Shown here piece by piece: positions 9,339 through 19,084 of a stretch of DNA of 64,000 bases. The notes under the pieces were generated by a model. That model did no database searches. It saw nothing but the letters and a program-made list of their open reading frames with translations, and had not been told where the DNA came from. Each line of letters opens with the position of its first letter. Position 1 is the stretch's first letter. Source of the stretch: CAVVYA01 sp963752345 (GTDB taxonomy: Bacteria > Pseudomonadota > Alphaproteobacteria > SMXQ01); assembly GCA_963752345.1 (NCBI GenBank), contig CAVVYA010000010.1, positions 60,177 through 124,176 on the forward strand, written 5' to 3'. The position numbers and the translations under genes were made by a program.

Positions 9339-11093
9339 CTAGGCCGTCGCCTGCTGTGAGGCGCCCTGTCGCGGCTCAGCCGCGGCGTGGGCAGCCGACT
9401 GCGCGCTCAACACGCCGTGCAATTGGGCTACCACGGCCGCGCCTTCGCCGATCGCGCCGCCGACGCGCTTGACCGAACCGGACCGCACGTCGCCGATGGC
9501 GAACACGCCCGGCACGCTGGTTTCCAGCCGGGCGCGGTTCGAGCCGCTGCCGTTGGGCTTATAGGGCGCGACGACATCCCCACCGGTCTTCACGAACCCT
9601 TTGTCGTCGAGTTCGACGCCGCACTCCTTGAGCCATTGGGTCGCCGGCACCGCGCCGATGAACAGGAACACATTGCGGATGGGTTTTGCGGTTTCCTGCC
9701 CGGTCGGATTGTGGCGCCAGCGCACCGCCTGCAGGCCGGTCTCTTTGCTGCCGTTCAGCCCGACGATCTCCGTCTCGGTCAGGAGCTCGATATTCGGTGT
9801 CGCCGCGATGCGGTCGATGAGATAGCGCGACATGGTTTCGGCCAAGCTCTTGCCGCGCACCAGCATGTAGATCTTCTTGACCTTGTCCGCCAGGAAGACG
9901 GCCGCCTGGCCTGCCGAATTGCCGCCGCCCACCAGAACGACCTCCTGGTTGGCGCACAACCGCGCCTCGATGGGCGACGCCCAGTACCACACGCCGCGGC
10001 CCTCGAAGTCCGCGAGATTGGCGACATTCAGCCGGCGGTAACGCGCCCCCGAGGCGACGACGACGATGCGCGCCTGGATGCGCCAGCCGTCCATCATGTC
10101 GAGCGCCATCAAATGGTCGTCCTGCCCCGCGCAATCGAGGTTCTTGACCTCGAGGGGAATGACGAATTCGGCGCCGAACTTCTGTGCTTGAGTAAAGGCG
10201 CGGCCGGCCAGCGCCTGGCCCGATATGCCGGTCGGGAAGCCCAGATAGTTCTCGATGCGCGCGCTGGCGCCGGCCTGCCCGCCGAACGCGCGGGTCTCGA
10301 GGATGATTACCGACAAGCCTTCCGACGCGGCATAGACCGCGGTTGCCAGCCCGGCGGGGCCGGCGCCGACGATGGCGACATCGAAGACCCGGCCCAGGGC
10401 CTCTTCCGCGAGCAGTCCGATGCAGCGGGCGAGAGCGTCCTCCGTGGGGTTGCGCAGCACCGTGCCGTCGGGACACACCGCCAACGGAAAATCGCTGGGG
10501 CTGGGCGAGAAACGGGCGATCAGGCATTGGGCATCCTCATCCGTCTCGGGATCGAGCACCGTATGCGGCTGGCCATTGCGGGTGAGAAAACCTTGCAGCC
10601 GGATCATGTCGGGCGATGTGCGTGGACCGATCAGGACCGGCCCGGCGGCGCCCGTCTCGATCAGATACACGCGGCGCAGGATGAGCGCGCGCAGGATGCG
10701 CTCGCCGAGCTCCGCCTCGGCGATCATCAGCGCGCGCAGGTTGTTCGGCGGTATTTCCAGGGCTTCCACATCGCCGATGGCGCGGGCATCGACCAGGGCC
10801 GGGCGGCCCGAGAGGTGGGCGAGCTCGGCAATGAATCCGCCCGGTCCTTGCTCCCGGATAGGGGCGACATGACCGAGCCCATCGTGCCGCAGGACCGCCA
10901 CGCGACCGGATGTAACCACGAACATGCCGACGCCGCGTTGTCCGGTTGCGAACAGGAGTTCGCCGTCGCGGAAACGGCGCGGTTCGCCGAAATGTCGTAT
11001 GCGCGCGATTTCCGCCTCCGTGAGGATCGGAAACATCTGGTCGCGACGCGATGCCACGGTCGAGCGATCCGGCGTTTCAACCATCATAGTCAC
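9339..11093 (-). CDS. Cyclic-nucleotide-binding domain fused to thioredoxin-reductase-like flavoprotein
   Basis: Soluble 584-aa fusion. Residues about 20-140 form a CRP-type cyclic-nucleotide-binding domain (FRDGELLFATGQRG); about 150-230 form a linker domain resembling a degenerate thioredoxin fold; from 237 onward is a thioredoxin-reductase-like FAD/NADPH module with GAGPAG (243-248), GGGNSAGQA (389-397) and FAIGD near the end. The redox CxxC of classical reductases is replaced by WYWAS (369-373), so it cannot act as a standard thioredoxin reductase. The GTG start lies inside the end of the MFS gene (17-bp overlap), so the two are translated together. ATGs at 11087 and 11084 are alternative starts. 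Confidence 0.85.
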   Translation of the reverse strand: MTMMVETPDRSTVASRRDQMFPILTEAEIARIRHFGEPRRFRDGELLFATGQRGVGMFVVTSGRVAVLRHDGLGHVAPIREQGPGGFIAELAHLSGRPALVDARAIGDVEALEIPPNNLRALMIAEAELGERILRALILRRVYLIETGAAGPVLIGPRTSPDMIRLQGFLTRNGQPHTVLDPETDEDAQCLIARFSPSPSDFPLAVCPDGTVLRNPTEDALARCIGLLAEEALGRVFDVAIVGAGPAGLATAVYAASEGLSVIILETRAFGGQAGASARIENYLGFPTGISGQALAGRAFTQAQKFGAEFVIPLEVKNLDCAGQDDHLMALDMMDGWRIQARIVVVASGARYRRLNVANLADFEGRGVWYWASPIEARLCANQEVVLVGGGNSAGQAAVFLADKVKKIYMLVRGKSLAETMSRYLIDRIAATPNIELLTETEIVGLNGSKETGLQAVRWRHNPTGQETAKPIRNVFLFIGAVPATQWLKECGVELDDKGFVKTGGDVVAPYKPNGSGSNRARLETSVPGVFAIGDVRSGSVKRVGGAIGEGAAVVAQLHGVLSAQSAAHAAAEPRQGASQQATA

Positions 11094-12618
11094 CCTGCTG
11101 TTGGGTATGCAGCTTGCCCGGGATCGTCATGGCGGCGACCGCGCCGGCGGCAACGGCACAGCCGGCGCAGGTCAGCATGACGGCACGAAACGCCGCGGCA
11201 AAGGCGCGTTCAGCGGCGTCGATCGGCGCCGCGCCGCCCGCCATCACGGCATTCAAAGCCTCGCGCGCCGCTGCCGGATCGTCGATGGGAAGCGCTGCGG
11301 CGAAGCGCCAGAACAGCAGGGCACCGAGAGCCGCGACGGCAAACAGGCTGGCGATGCGCGCCACGGCGTTGTTGATGCCGGACGCGAGCCCGGCGTGACG
11401 CTTATCCACGACGGACATCACCGTCGTGGTCAATGGGGCGACGGTGACCGTCATGCCGACGGCGAGCACGACCATTCCGGGCAAGACGCCGGCCCAATAG
11501 GGCCGCGGTTCGGCGAAACCGAGAACGGCAAATCCCACGGCCGCGATCCATGGTCCGCCGACGAGCAAGGGCCGCGCGCCCAGTTGGTCAGCCATCCTGC
11601 CGGCGAAGGCGGACCCCAATCCCATGATGAGCGCGAAGGGCAGCAGGGCCGCGCCAGCGCCGGTCGCGGAATAGCCGCCGAGCCGGATGAGCGCGAAGGG
11701 CAGGTAGAACAGCATGCCGCCGAGCGCGAAGTAGAGCAGGAAGGTGAGCAGGTTCGCGCCGGTGAATGGGCGTGACCGGAACAACCCGGGCGGCATCATC
11801 GCATCGGGCCGGCGCGCTTCGAGCGCGACGAAGCCGGCGAACAACGCGACGCCGCCGGCCAGCGCTGCGACGACCGCCGGGTCGGCGGCGCCGCGTGCCG
11901 GCATCGCGGTCAGCGCCCAGACCACGGCGCCGAGGCTGGAGGCGGCCAGCGCGGCACCCTGCCAGTCGATGCGGCCGGCCTGCTCGTCCCGGCTCTCCGG
12001 CACCGATTTGATCGCCAGAAAAATGGCGGCGAGCGCGAGCGGCACATTGATGAAAAAGATCGCCCGCCACGACAGGGTATCGACCAGCCAGCCGCCGAGC
12101 ACCGGCCCTGCCGCCACGGTCAACGCACCGAATCCGGCCCATGCGCCGATTGCCTGCCCGCGCTCACGGTCGTCGAAAACCGAGCCGAGAATGGCGAGGC
12201 TGGCGGGCGTCAGCAGCGCGGCGCCGATACCCTGCAGCGCGCGCGCCACGATCAGGGCCGCGGCGTTCGGCGATAGCGCGCAGGCGACCGACGCGGCGGT
12301 GAAAACCGCGACGCCGATCACGAACACCCGACGCCGCCCGATACGGTCCGCCAGGCCGCCGCCGATCAGCACCAGCGCACCCAGGAACAAGAGATAGCTG
12401 TTGACGATCCATTGCGCGGACGCTGCGTCGGCGCCGAGCGCCTGCTGCATGGCGGGCAGCGCGACGGTGACGACGGATCCGTCGATGAAGGCGAGGCTCG
12501 AGCCGAGGATCGTGGCGGCGAGGACTCCGCGCTTGCGCGCGGGCGGCAATGCCGCCGCCGCCGGCACGGCTGCCCGGATCAGGCCTTCGTCGCAGGGCGG
12601 TCGATTTGCGCCGATCAT
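11077..12618 (-). CDS. MFS transporter, DHA2-type multidrug exporter
   Basis: Major facilitator superfamily protein of 513 aa from the ATG at 12618, with about 14 hydrophobic segments. Motif A (GGGLADRIGRRRV) and motif C-like glycines (GPVLGGWLVD) mark the drug:H+ antiporter-2 (EmrB/QacA) group. An open frame extends further upstream but lacks membrane segments, so the internal Met was chosen. Its 3' end overlaps the flavoprotein gene, which suggests a shared function, perhaps exporting or sensing a redox-active compound; this is inference. Confidence 0.85.
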   Translation of the reverse strand: MIGANRPPCDEGLIRAAVPAAAALPPARKRGVLAATILGSSLAFIDGSVVTVALPAMQQALGADAASAQWIVNSYLLFLGALVLIGGGLADRIGRRRVFVIGVAVFTAASVACALSPNAAALIVARALQGIGAALLTPASLAILGSVFDDRERGQAIGAWAGFGALTVAAGPVLGGWLVDTLSWRAIFFINVPLALAAIFLAIKSVPESRDEQAGRIDWQGAALAASSLGAVVWALTAMPARGAADPAVVAALAGGVALFAGFVALEARRPDAMMPPGLFRSRPFTGANLLTFLLYFALGGMLFYLPFALIRLGGYSATGAGAALLPFALIMGLGSAFAGRMADQLGARPLLVGGPWIAAVGFAVLGFAEPRPYWAGVLPGMVVLAVGMTVTVAPLTTTVMSVVDKRHAGLASGINNAVARIASLFAVAALGALLFWRFAAALPIDDPAAAREALNAVMAGGAAPIDAAERAFAAAFRAVMLTCAGCAVAAGAVAAMTIPGKLHTQQQGDYDG

Positions 12619-13010
12619 GCGCCAATGATGCACCCGCGCCGGGACTGAAGCATTGACAAATGTTGGGTGGGGTGCCCATCGGCCGATGGAACCTTGGCCG
12701 GCCGGTTGTCGCCGGTCGTCGTTCACGGCCGTCCGGTCGAAATCCCCATCTCTCGGGACAGCGCTGACAGCACGACATCTGATGGTGGGGCGTTGGAGGA
12801 CGGACACCGCTCGTCACCGTCGCAAGCGACGGCTGAACGTCGATGGCACGCCGTCGTGCGGCGCCTGCATTCGCATGAGATCGGGCCATGACGGGGATCG
12901 GCCGAAACCGTCATGCCCGACTTGTTCGAGGCATCCACGATCGGCGCCTGCCGACGGTCGCGGCCTGAACCGGACAGCCGAGGTCATCGCCGGGCCGACT
13001 GAACAGCGTC
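12619..13010. other. Intergenic region with a degenerate dispersed repeat
   Basis: No gene was recognised between the MFS start and the rnd stop. Near 12909 the motif CGTCATGCCC followed by GGCATCCACG resembles the palindromic intergenic repeat also seen after gatB (42333-42358). Short overlapping open frames here have no recognisable protein character. Confidence 0.5.
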
Positions 13011-14183
13011 CTAGCTGGCGGCGACCTTGCGCTCGACCAGCGGCACCAGGGTGATGTTCCTGTTCTTGACCGCCAGCGACAGGCGGCCATGCTTGAGCGC
13101 CAGGGCATCGTCGCCGAAGACCTCGCGGCGCCAGCCGTGCAGCGCCGGCACATCGGCGTTGTCGTCGGCCGCGATCAGCTCCAGATCGCCGCTGCTGGCG
13201 ACGAGCCGCTGGGCTACGTCGCCGGCCTCGCATTTCATCTTCAGCAGCACGCGCAACAGGTCGACCACGGGCGCCAGCCCGCGCGGCAGCTCGGGCTTTT
13301 CCTCGTAGATGAGCGTGCCGGAATCCTCGGCCGCGCGGCCGCGCTCGATGGCGCCGAGGATGCCTTGCTTCATGCTCGGGCTGAATCCGTTGTGGCCGAG
13401 GCCGCGCGTGCTCATGAGCTCGTCTTCGTTCTTCGGCGCATGGGCGGCGATATTGAGCAGCGCATCGTCGCGCAGGATCCGGTTGCGCGGCACGTCGCGC
13501 TCCTGGGCGGTCATCTCGCGCCAGGCGGCGAGCTCGCGCAGCACGTAAAGGAAGCGCGGATTGGTCGAGCGCACCTTGAGCCGGCGCCACGAGTTGTTGG
13601 GATCGGGTTTGTAGGTCTCGGTCGCCGTCAGGATCGCCATTTCCTCGTCGACCCAGCGCGTGCGGCCGGTCTGGTCGAGCTGCTGCTGCAGCTTCTCGTA
13701 GACGAGGCGCAGATGGGTCACGTCGGACAGGGCGTAGTGAAGCTGCTTCTCGCTCAACGGCCGGCGCGCCCAGTCCGTGAAGCGCATCGATTTGTCGATG
13801 CGGGCGCGCGCCAGCTTGGTGGCCAGGGCTTCATAGCCCACCGAATCGCCGAAGCCGCAGACCATGGCCGCGACCTGGGTATCGAAGATCGGCGCCGGCA
13901 CGCGACCGCTCAGATGGTAGAAAATCTCGATGTCCTGGCGCGCGGCGTGGAAGACCTTCAGCACATTGGGGTCGGCCATGAGGGTCATGAGCGGGGCGAG
14001 ATCGAGGCCTGGCGCCATGGCGTCGACGATCGCGGCTTCCTCGGGACCGGCCATTTGAACCAAGCAGAGCTTGGGCCAATAGGTCTTCTCCCGCATGAAT
14101 TCGGTATCGACGGTGATGAACGGGGCGCTGGCCAGGCGCTGGCAGAACGCCTCCAGCGCCGAAGTCTCGGTAATGACGATCAT
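13011..14183 (-). CDS. rnd: Ribonuclease D
   Basis: 3'-5' exoribonuclease involved in tRNA 3' maturation, 390 aa. DEDDy residues are visible: DTEF (residues 22-25), the FHAARQDIEIF segment, and YALSDVTHL carrying the Tyr and last Asp. An HRDC domain follows (residues about 210-290, ending near STRGLGHNGF). Complete with ATG start. It is divergent from aspS across a 442-bp gap. Confidence 0.93.
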   Translation of the reverse strand: MIVITETSALEAFCQRLASAPFITVDTEFMREKTYWPKLCLVQMAGPEEAAIVDAMAPGLDLAPLMTLMADPNVLKVFHAARQDIEIFYHLSGRVPAPIFDTQVAAMVCGFGDSVGYEALATKLARARIDKSMRFTDWARRPLSEKQLHYALSDVTHLRLVYEKLQQQLDQTGRTRWVDEEMAILTATETYKPDPNNSWRRLKVRSTNPRFLYVLRELAAWREMTAQERDVPRNRILRDDALLNIAAHAPKNEDELMSTRGLGHNGFSPSMKQGILGAIERGRAAEDSGTLIYEEKPELPRGLAPVVDLLRVLLKMKCEAGDVAQRLVASSGDLELIAADDNADVPALHGWRREVFGDDALALKHGRLSLAVKNRNITLVPLVERKVAAS

Positions 14184-14625
14184 GCGGTGAAGCTATAGCG
14201 AAAAACCCGGCACGGTTAAAGCACTGAGAAGGCGCGAATTGTGGAACTTTCGACGGGTTGCGGGCTTCTGCGCGCGGCGCCGGCGCATTTTGGCCCCGCG
14301 ATGGCGCATTTCCAGGCGCGCCGCGGGGAAGCGGCCAGACTGGAAGGAAGGGCCGACTGGAAATAGCGTCGGGCGATGGCGCGCGGGCAAACGGTCAACC
14401 AATCGCCCGCGCGGATCGAAACCCCCATTTCGAACATCCCCCGCGGGTGGCATTTTCCGCAAAAAAGCGGCGGTTGAAAAAATCGAGCTTGTCGCTCTTC
14501 CGCGTGGTTCACGCCGGCGGCCAGCGCCGTCGCCTGCCTTGACAAAACCGGCTCATCCGTGCGTTTTGGCGCCAGTTTTCGCACCCCAAGCCCGTTCCCC
14601 AAGCCCGCTCAAGAGGCGCCGTTTC
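14184..14625. other. 442-bp intergenic region between rnd and aspS
   Basis: The region holds the divergent promoters of rnd and aspS. Open frames crossing it are Arg/Pro-rich and lack start signals or family motifs. TTGACA at 14539-14544 could be the -35 element for aspS, but the -10 spacing region is weak. No RNA gene was recognised. Confidence 0.4.
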
Positions 14626-16434
14626 ATGCACCCTTATCGCACCCACACCAGCGGCGAGCTGCGAGCCGCCCCAAACGGCGGCCATGTCGGCCAGACCGTC
14701 CGCCTCGCCGGCTGGGTCCATCGCAAGCGTGACCACGGCAACCTGCTGTTCATCGATCTGCGCGACCACTACGGGATCACCCAGTGCGTGATCGATTCGG
14801 GCGATCCGGCCTTCGCCGCGGCCGATGCCCTGCGCCTGGAAAGCGTCGTCGCCGTGACGGGCAAGGTGCTGCAGCGCTCGCCTGAAACGGTGAATCCGGA
14901 CCTCCCGACGGGCGGTGTCGAGGTCGGCGTGGAGTCCGTCGAGCTGCTGTCCAAGCCGCACGACACATTGCCGCTGCAGGTCAATTCGGACGTCGATTAC
15001 GGCGAGGAAACCCGCCTGCGCTACCGCTTCCTCGACCTGCGGCGCGAAAAGGTCCACCGCAACATGGTGCTGCGCAGCCAGGTCATCGCCTCGATCCGGC
15101 GCCGCATGATCGAACAGGGCTTCCTCGAATATCAGACGCCGATCCTGACCTCGTCCTCGCCGGAGGGCGCGCGCGACTACCTGGTGCCGAGCCGCATCCA
15201 TCCCGGCAAGTTCTATGCGTTGCCCCAGGCGCCGCAGCAGTTCAAGCAACTCCTGATGATCGCCGGCTTCGACCGCTATTTCCAGATCGCGCCGTGCTTC
15301 CGCGACGAGGATGCGCGCGCCGACCGTTCGCCGGGCGAGTTCTATCAGCTCGATTTCGAGATGTCGTTCGTCACCCAGGAAGACGTGTTCGCCGCGATCG
15401 AGCCGGTGCTGGCCGGCATCTTCGAGGAATTCGGGCCGGGCTGGACGGTCACCAAGCCGCCGTTCCCGCGCATCGCGTTCGACGACGCGATGCTCAAATA
15501 CGGCACCGACAAGCCCGACCTGCGCAACCCGCTGGTCATCGCCGACGTCACCGAGGCATTCCGCGATTCAGGCTTCGGCATCTTTGCCAAGGCGATCGCC
15601 AACGGCGCGGTCGTGCGCGCCATTCCGGCGCCGAAAGCCGCCGGCAAGCCGCGCAGCTTCTTCGACAAGCTCAACGACTGGGCGCGCGAGCAGGGCGCCG
15701 GCGGATTGGGCTACATCGTGTTCGACAATGGCGAGGCCAAGGGTCCGATCGCCAAGTTCCTCGATGCCGACCGCATCGCCATGCTGAAAACCAAGGCGGG
15801 AGTCGGCGACGGCGACGCGCTGTTCTTCGCCGCCGACAAGGCGCCGAAGGCCGCCAAGCTGGCCGGCGAGGCGCGCACCAGGATCGGCACCGAACTCGAC
15901 CTGATCGAGAAGAACACCTACCGGTTCTGCTGGATCACCGATTTCCCGATGTTCGAGTTGAACGAGGAAACCGGACAGATCGATTTCAGTCACAACCCGT
16001 TCTCGATGCCGCAGGGCGGGCTCGAAGCGCTCGAGAAGCAGGATCCGCTGACCATCAAGGCCTATCAATACGACATCGTGTGCAACGGCGTGGAGCTGTC
16101 GAGCGGCGCCATCCGCAACCACCTGCCGGAGATCATGTACAAGGCGTTCGCCATCGCCGGCTATAAGCCGGAGGATCTCGAAGCGCGCTTCGGCGGCATG
16201 CTCAACGCGCTCAAGTTCGGCGCGCCGCCGCATGGCGGCTCGGCGCCGGGCATCGACCGCATCGTCATGCTGCTGGCCGACGAGCCGAACATCCGCGAGG
16301 TCATCCTGTTCCCGATGACCCAGCAGGCGCAGGACCTGCTCATGCAGGCGCCGGCCGAGGTCGATGCCAAGCGGCTGCGCGAGCTGCATATCCGGCTCGA
16401 CCTGCCGAAAAGCGCGGCGAAAAAGGACGCCTGA
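14626..16434 (+). CDS. aspS: Aspartyl-tRNA synthetase, probably non-discriminating (Asp/Asn)
   Basis: Class II synthetase of 602 aa with OB-fold anticodon domain (residues 1-110), catalytic core and bacterial GAD insertion. Motif 2 is visible as FRDEDARADRSPGEFYQLD and motif 3 as GGSAPGIDRIVML. In the anticodon domain RDHGNL has His (residue 37) where Asn-discriminating enzymes such as that of E. coli have Leu, the state reported for non-discriminating AspRS. With gatCAB at 39-42 kb this suggests Asp-tRNA(Asn) is made and amidated. The open frame extends upstream, but the ATG at 14626 begins the conserved sequence. Confidence 0.93.
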   Translation: MHPYRTHTSGELRAAPNGGHVGQTVRLAGWVHRKRDHGNLLFIDLRDHYGITQCVIDSGDPAFAAADALRLESVVAVTGKVLQRSPETVNPDLPTGGVEVGVESVELLSKPHDTLPLQVNSDVDYGEETRLRYRFLDLRREKVHRNMVLRSQVIASIRRRMIEQGFLEYQTPILTSSSPEGARDYLVPSRIHPGKFYALPQAPQQFKQLLMIAGFDRYFQIAPCFRDEDARADRSPGEFYQLDFEMSFVTQEDVFAAIEPVLAGIFEEFGPGWTVTKPPFPRIAFDDAMLKYGTDKPDLRNPLVIADVTEAFRDSGFGIFAKAIANGAVVRAIPAPKAAGKPRSFFDKLNDWAREQGAGGLGYIVFDNGEAKGPIAKFLDADRIAMLKTKAGVGDGDALFFAADKAPKAAKLAGEARTRIGTELDLIEKNTYRFCWITDFPMFELNEETGQIDFSHNPFSMPQGGLEALEKQDPLTIKAYQYDIVCNGVELSSGAIRNHLPEIMYKAFAIAGYKPEDLEARFGGMLNALKFGAPPHGGSAPGIDRIVMLLADEPNIREVILFPMTQQAQDLLMQAPAEVDAKRLRELHIRLDLPKSAAKKDA

Positions 16435-16524
16435 GCGGAGAAACTTCCCTCCGCCAGGCTCGGCTGCAACGGAATCGCTGCGCTAGCGCGTTCAATATGC
16501 GTCTGACGTTCGGGGGCGGGGGCC

Positions 16525-17535
16525 ATGGCTATCGCTGCCTATCCGCGTGCTCTGCGCGCCGTCCGCGCGCTGATCCTGGCGCTGTTCGTGACGGCCGCGT
16601 CGCCTCCGTGGCCTGTGTGCGCCGCGCCGTCCTGGGAAGAGCGCGACGTCGCCATCGACGTCGGCGGCCTGACCCTGCGCGGCACCATGGTCGTGCCGGC
16701 TGGGACGGACCGCGTCGCAGGTGTGCTGCTCCTCGCCGGCTCCGGTCCGATCGATCGCAATGGCAATCCGCCGAATGGCCATAACGACGTCCTGCGCCGG
16801 CTGGCGTACGGCTTGGCGGAGGCGGGGATTGCCTCGCTCCGCGCCGACAAGCGAGGTGTCGGTGGCAGTGTCTCCCTGGGCATGCGGGAAATGGACCTGC
16901 GCTTTGATTCCTACGCGGATGATGCCGCGCGCTGGACTGAATTCCTGCGTGCCCAGCCCCGCGTCGGTGCTGTCTTCATCGTCGGTCATAGCGAGGGCGC
17001 CTTGATCGGCACCATAGCCGCGCAGCGCGCCTCGCTCGACGGACTCGTCGCCATCGCCGGTCCCGGTGCATCGGTCGGCAGCGTGCTGCGCCAACAGTTC
17101 GCCATGGATCCCACTTCAACGCCCTCGATACGCGCCGCCGCGGGTCATATCATCGACGAACTGGCGGCAGGCCGAACGGTCGGCGAGCTTCCTGCCGAAC
17201 TGGCCGTGATGTTCCGGCCGGACGTGCAGCCCTATCTGATCTCGCAATTCCGCTACGATCCGGCTGCGGAGCTAGCCAAGCTGCGGCTACCGATCCTCAT
17301 CATGCAGGGCGACCGTGACCTTCAGGCGTCCGTCGCGGATGCACGGCGCCTGGCCGCCGCCGCCTCGAGGGCCGATCTGGTGCTGTTGAGCGGGGTCAAT
17401 CATGTGCTGCGCGACGCGCCGGCCGATCGCCCGGGTAATCTCGCGCTCTATCTTCAGCCGGAGCGGCCGCTCGCCGCGCCGGTGCTGCCGAGCATCATCG
17501 GCTTTCTGCGTGGGACGGTGCCCGCCACCCCGTAA
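16525..17535 (+). CDS. Secreted alpha/beta hydrolase
   Basis: Protein of 336 aa with an N-terminal signal peptide (hydrophobic stretch, cleavage near VCAAPSW). The nucleophile elbow GHSEGA lies near residue 155, the oxyanion/loop region GSGPIDRNGN near 73, and the late Asp and His probably in QGDRDLQ and SGVNHVLRD. The architecture fits the periplasmic esterase/dienelactone-hydrolase-like group. The substrate is unknown. It starts 90 bp after aspS and is followed by eipB, so it may share their transcript. Confidence 0.8.
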   Translation: MAIAAYPRALRAVRALILALFVTAASPPWPVCAAPSWEERDVAIDVGGLTLRGTMVVPAGTDRVAGVLLLAGSGPIDRNGNPPNGHNDVLRRLAYGLAEAGIASLRADKRGVGGSVSLGMREMDLRFDSYADDAARWTEFLRAQPRVGAVFIVGHSEGALIGTIAAQRASLDGLVAIAGPGASVGSVLRQQFAMDPTSTPSIRAAAGHIIDELAAGRTVGELPAELAVMFRPDVQPYLISQFRYDPAAELAKLRLPILIMQGDRDLQASVADARRLAAAASRADLVLLSGVNHVLRDAPADRPGNLALYLQPERPLAAPVLPSIIGFLRGTVPATP

Positions 17536-17715
17536 GCTGCCTTTTAAAGTTATTGTTATATTTCAACTGCATATACGCAGCAGAGAAAGCAAGTCCAAGG
17601 CGGTTTCCAGCCTGGGCCGCAGATGCTGGCGGGAACTCCGCAGCCACAGCCAGGGCTGGGCAATGCGGCAAAGATCGGCATAATGCTTGCGGGAATCACA
17701 CACATCGGAAACCGA

Positions 17716-18507
17716 ATGACGCGCTATTTCACAGTGATCGCGGCTGGCTTGTTGATCGTCGGCGCTACGGTGGCCGAGCCCGTTTCGGCCGCCGTGCAAC
17801 TCGCCGCGCACCAGGCGGTCTACAGCTTGTCCCTGGGCACTGCCCGGTCGGGCAGCAATACGGTCGATGTGCGCGGGGCCATGTATCTCGAACTTGCCGA
17901 ATCGTGCGATGGCTGGACGGTATCCCAGCGGGCCCGGATGACGCTCTATGCAACCCAGGGTGGCGAGATCGACGCGGATTCGAATTTTTCCAGTTGGGAA
18001 TCCCGGGACGGCAAATCTTATCGCTTCACCGTGCGCAACCTGCGCAATGGCAAAGTCGCCGAGGAGTTTCGCGGCGACGCCAACCTGGAAGGCGCGGAGC
18101 GCTCCGGCAAGGCGACATTCACGGTCGGCGTGACCTTCGACCTGCCGAAGGGAACTCTGTTCCCCACCGAGCATATGGCGAAGGTGATCGCCGCGGCGCA
18201 AGACGGCTCCATGCGGCTGTCGCGCATCATGTTCGACGGCACGACGCTCGATGGTCCGCTTGAGGTGAATGCGATCATTGGCTCACCGGTAAAGCCGGCG
18301 GGCGGCGATCATCTGACCGACCGCGAATCCTGGCCGGTGCGCATGGCATTCTTTCCGATCCAAAGCCAGCAGGCGGAACCCGACTACGAGGTCGAAGTGC
18401 TTCTCGGTGACAACGGCGTTTCCAACCGGCTGCTGCTCGACTATGGCGATTTCACGGTTAACGCGGCGCTCGAAAAAATAGAGCCGCTGCCCAGGCCAAA
18501 ATGCTGA
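17716..18507 (+). CDS. eipB: EipB-like periplasmic envelope integrity protein (DUF1849)
   Basis: Periplasmic beta-spiral protein of 263 aa; in Brucella EipB is needed for envelope integrity. A signal peptide covers residues 1-27 (ends SAAVQLAAHQA). Two cysteines are present, in AESCDGW and as the final residue after PRPK, matching the disulfide pair of the family. ATGs at 17683 and 17623 are possible earlier starts but would lengthen the region before the signal peptide. Followed by a 200-bp gap before divK. Confidence 0.85.
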   Translation: MTRYFTVIAAGLLIVGATVAEPVSAAVQLAAHQAVYSLSLGTARSGSNTVDVRGAMYLELAESCDGWTVSQRARMTLYATQGGEIDADSNFSSWESRDGKSYRFTVRNLRNGKVAEEFRGDANLEGAERSGKATFTVGVTFDLPKGTLFPTEHMAKVIAAAQDGSMRLSRIMFDGTTLDGPLEVNAIIGSPVKPAGGDHLTDRESWPVRMAFFPIQSQQAEPDYEVEVLLGDNGVSNRLLLDYGDFTVNAALEKIEPLPRPKC

Positions 18508-18708
18508 AAAGATCGCGGGCTGGCGCGCGATAATGCGGCGATTCCTCCACTTGGTTACATCCTGTTAACCTTTCCCACGCATATTGGATCACGCGGTCCA
18601 ACACCGCACAGGGGCTAAACCACGGCCCGGCCCGGTTAATCCGCCGCGGCGCCAGCGTATCTGTTATCGTACGCGTCGGTTGTGTGGACACTATGGGACG
18701 ATGACGAA

Positions 18709-19074
18709 ATGTCGAAGACCATCTTGATCGTTGAAGACAACGAACTGAACATGAAGCTCTTCCATGATCTTTTGGAAGCTCATGGCTATCGGACGTTGCA
18801 GACCAAGGATGGGATGGAGGCGTTACGTCTGGCGCGCGAGCATCATCCAAATCTGATCCTCATGGACATCCAGCTGCCCGAAGTCTCGGGCCTGGAAGTT
18901 ACCAAGTGGATCAAGGAAGACGACTCGCTGAAGGACATTCCTGTGATCGCGGTTACGGCCTTCGCCATGAAGGGTGACGAGGAAAAAATCCGGGAGGGCG
19001 GCTGCGAGGCCTATATCGCCAAGCCGATCTCGGTGACCAACTTCATGGAAGTCATTCAAAAGACTCTCAGTTAG
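18709..19074 (+). CDS. divK: DivK single-domain response regulator
   Basis: Receiver protein of 121 aa controlling polarity and cell-cycle phosphorelay (DivJ/PleC to DivL/CckA) in alphaproteobacteria. The acidic pocket is VEDNE, the phospho-acceptor Asp lies in ILMDIQLPEVSG (near residue 53) and the switch Lys in AKPIS. The ATG at 18709 gives the usual N-terminus MSKTILIVEDN; an upstream in-frame ATG at 18682 is less likely. pleD begins 10 bp downstream, the conserved divK-pleD operon. Confidence 0.93.
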   Translation: MSKTILIVEDNELNMKLFHDLLEAHGYRTLQTKDGMEALRLAREHHPNLILMDIQLPEVSGLEVTKWIKEDDSLKDIPVIAVTAFAMKGDEEKIREGGCEAYIAKPISVTNFMEVIQKTLS

Positions 19075-19084
19075 GACGAGTACC

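Noticed and set aside
16437..16456. GCGGAG/CTCCGC hairpin after aspS as a terminator
   Set aside because: Short stem with no T-run; the downstream hydrolase gene could be cotranscribed.
18508..18708. CtrA-binding sites upstream of divK
   Set aside because: Isolated TTAACC words are present but not the paired TTAA-N7-TTAA arrangement.
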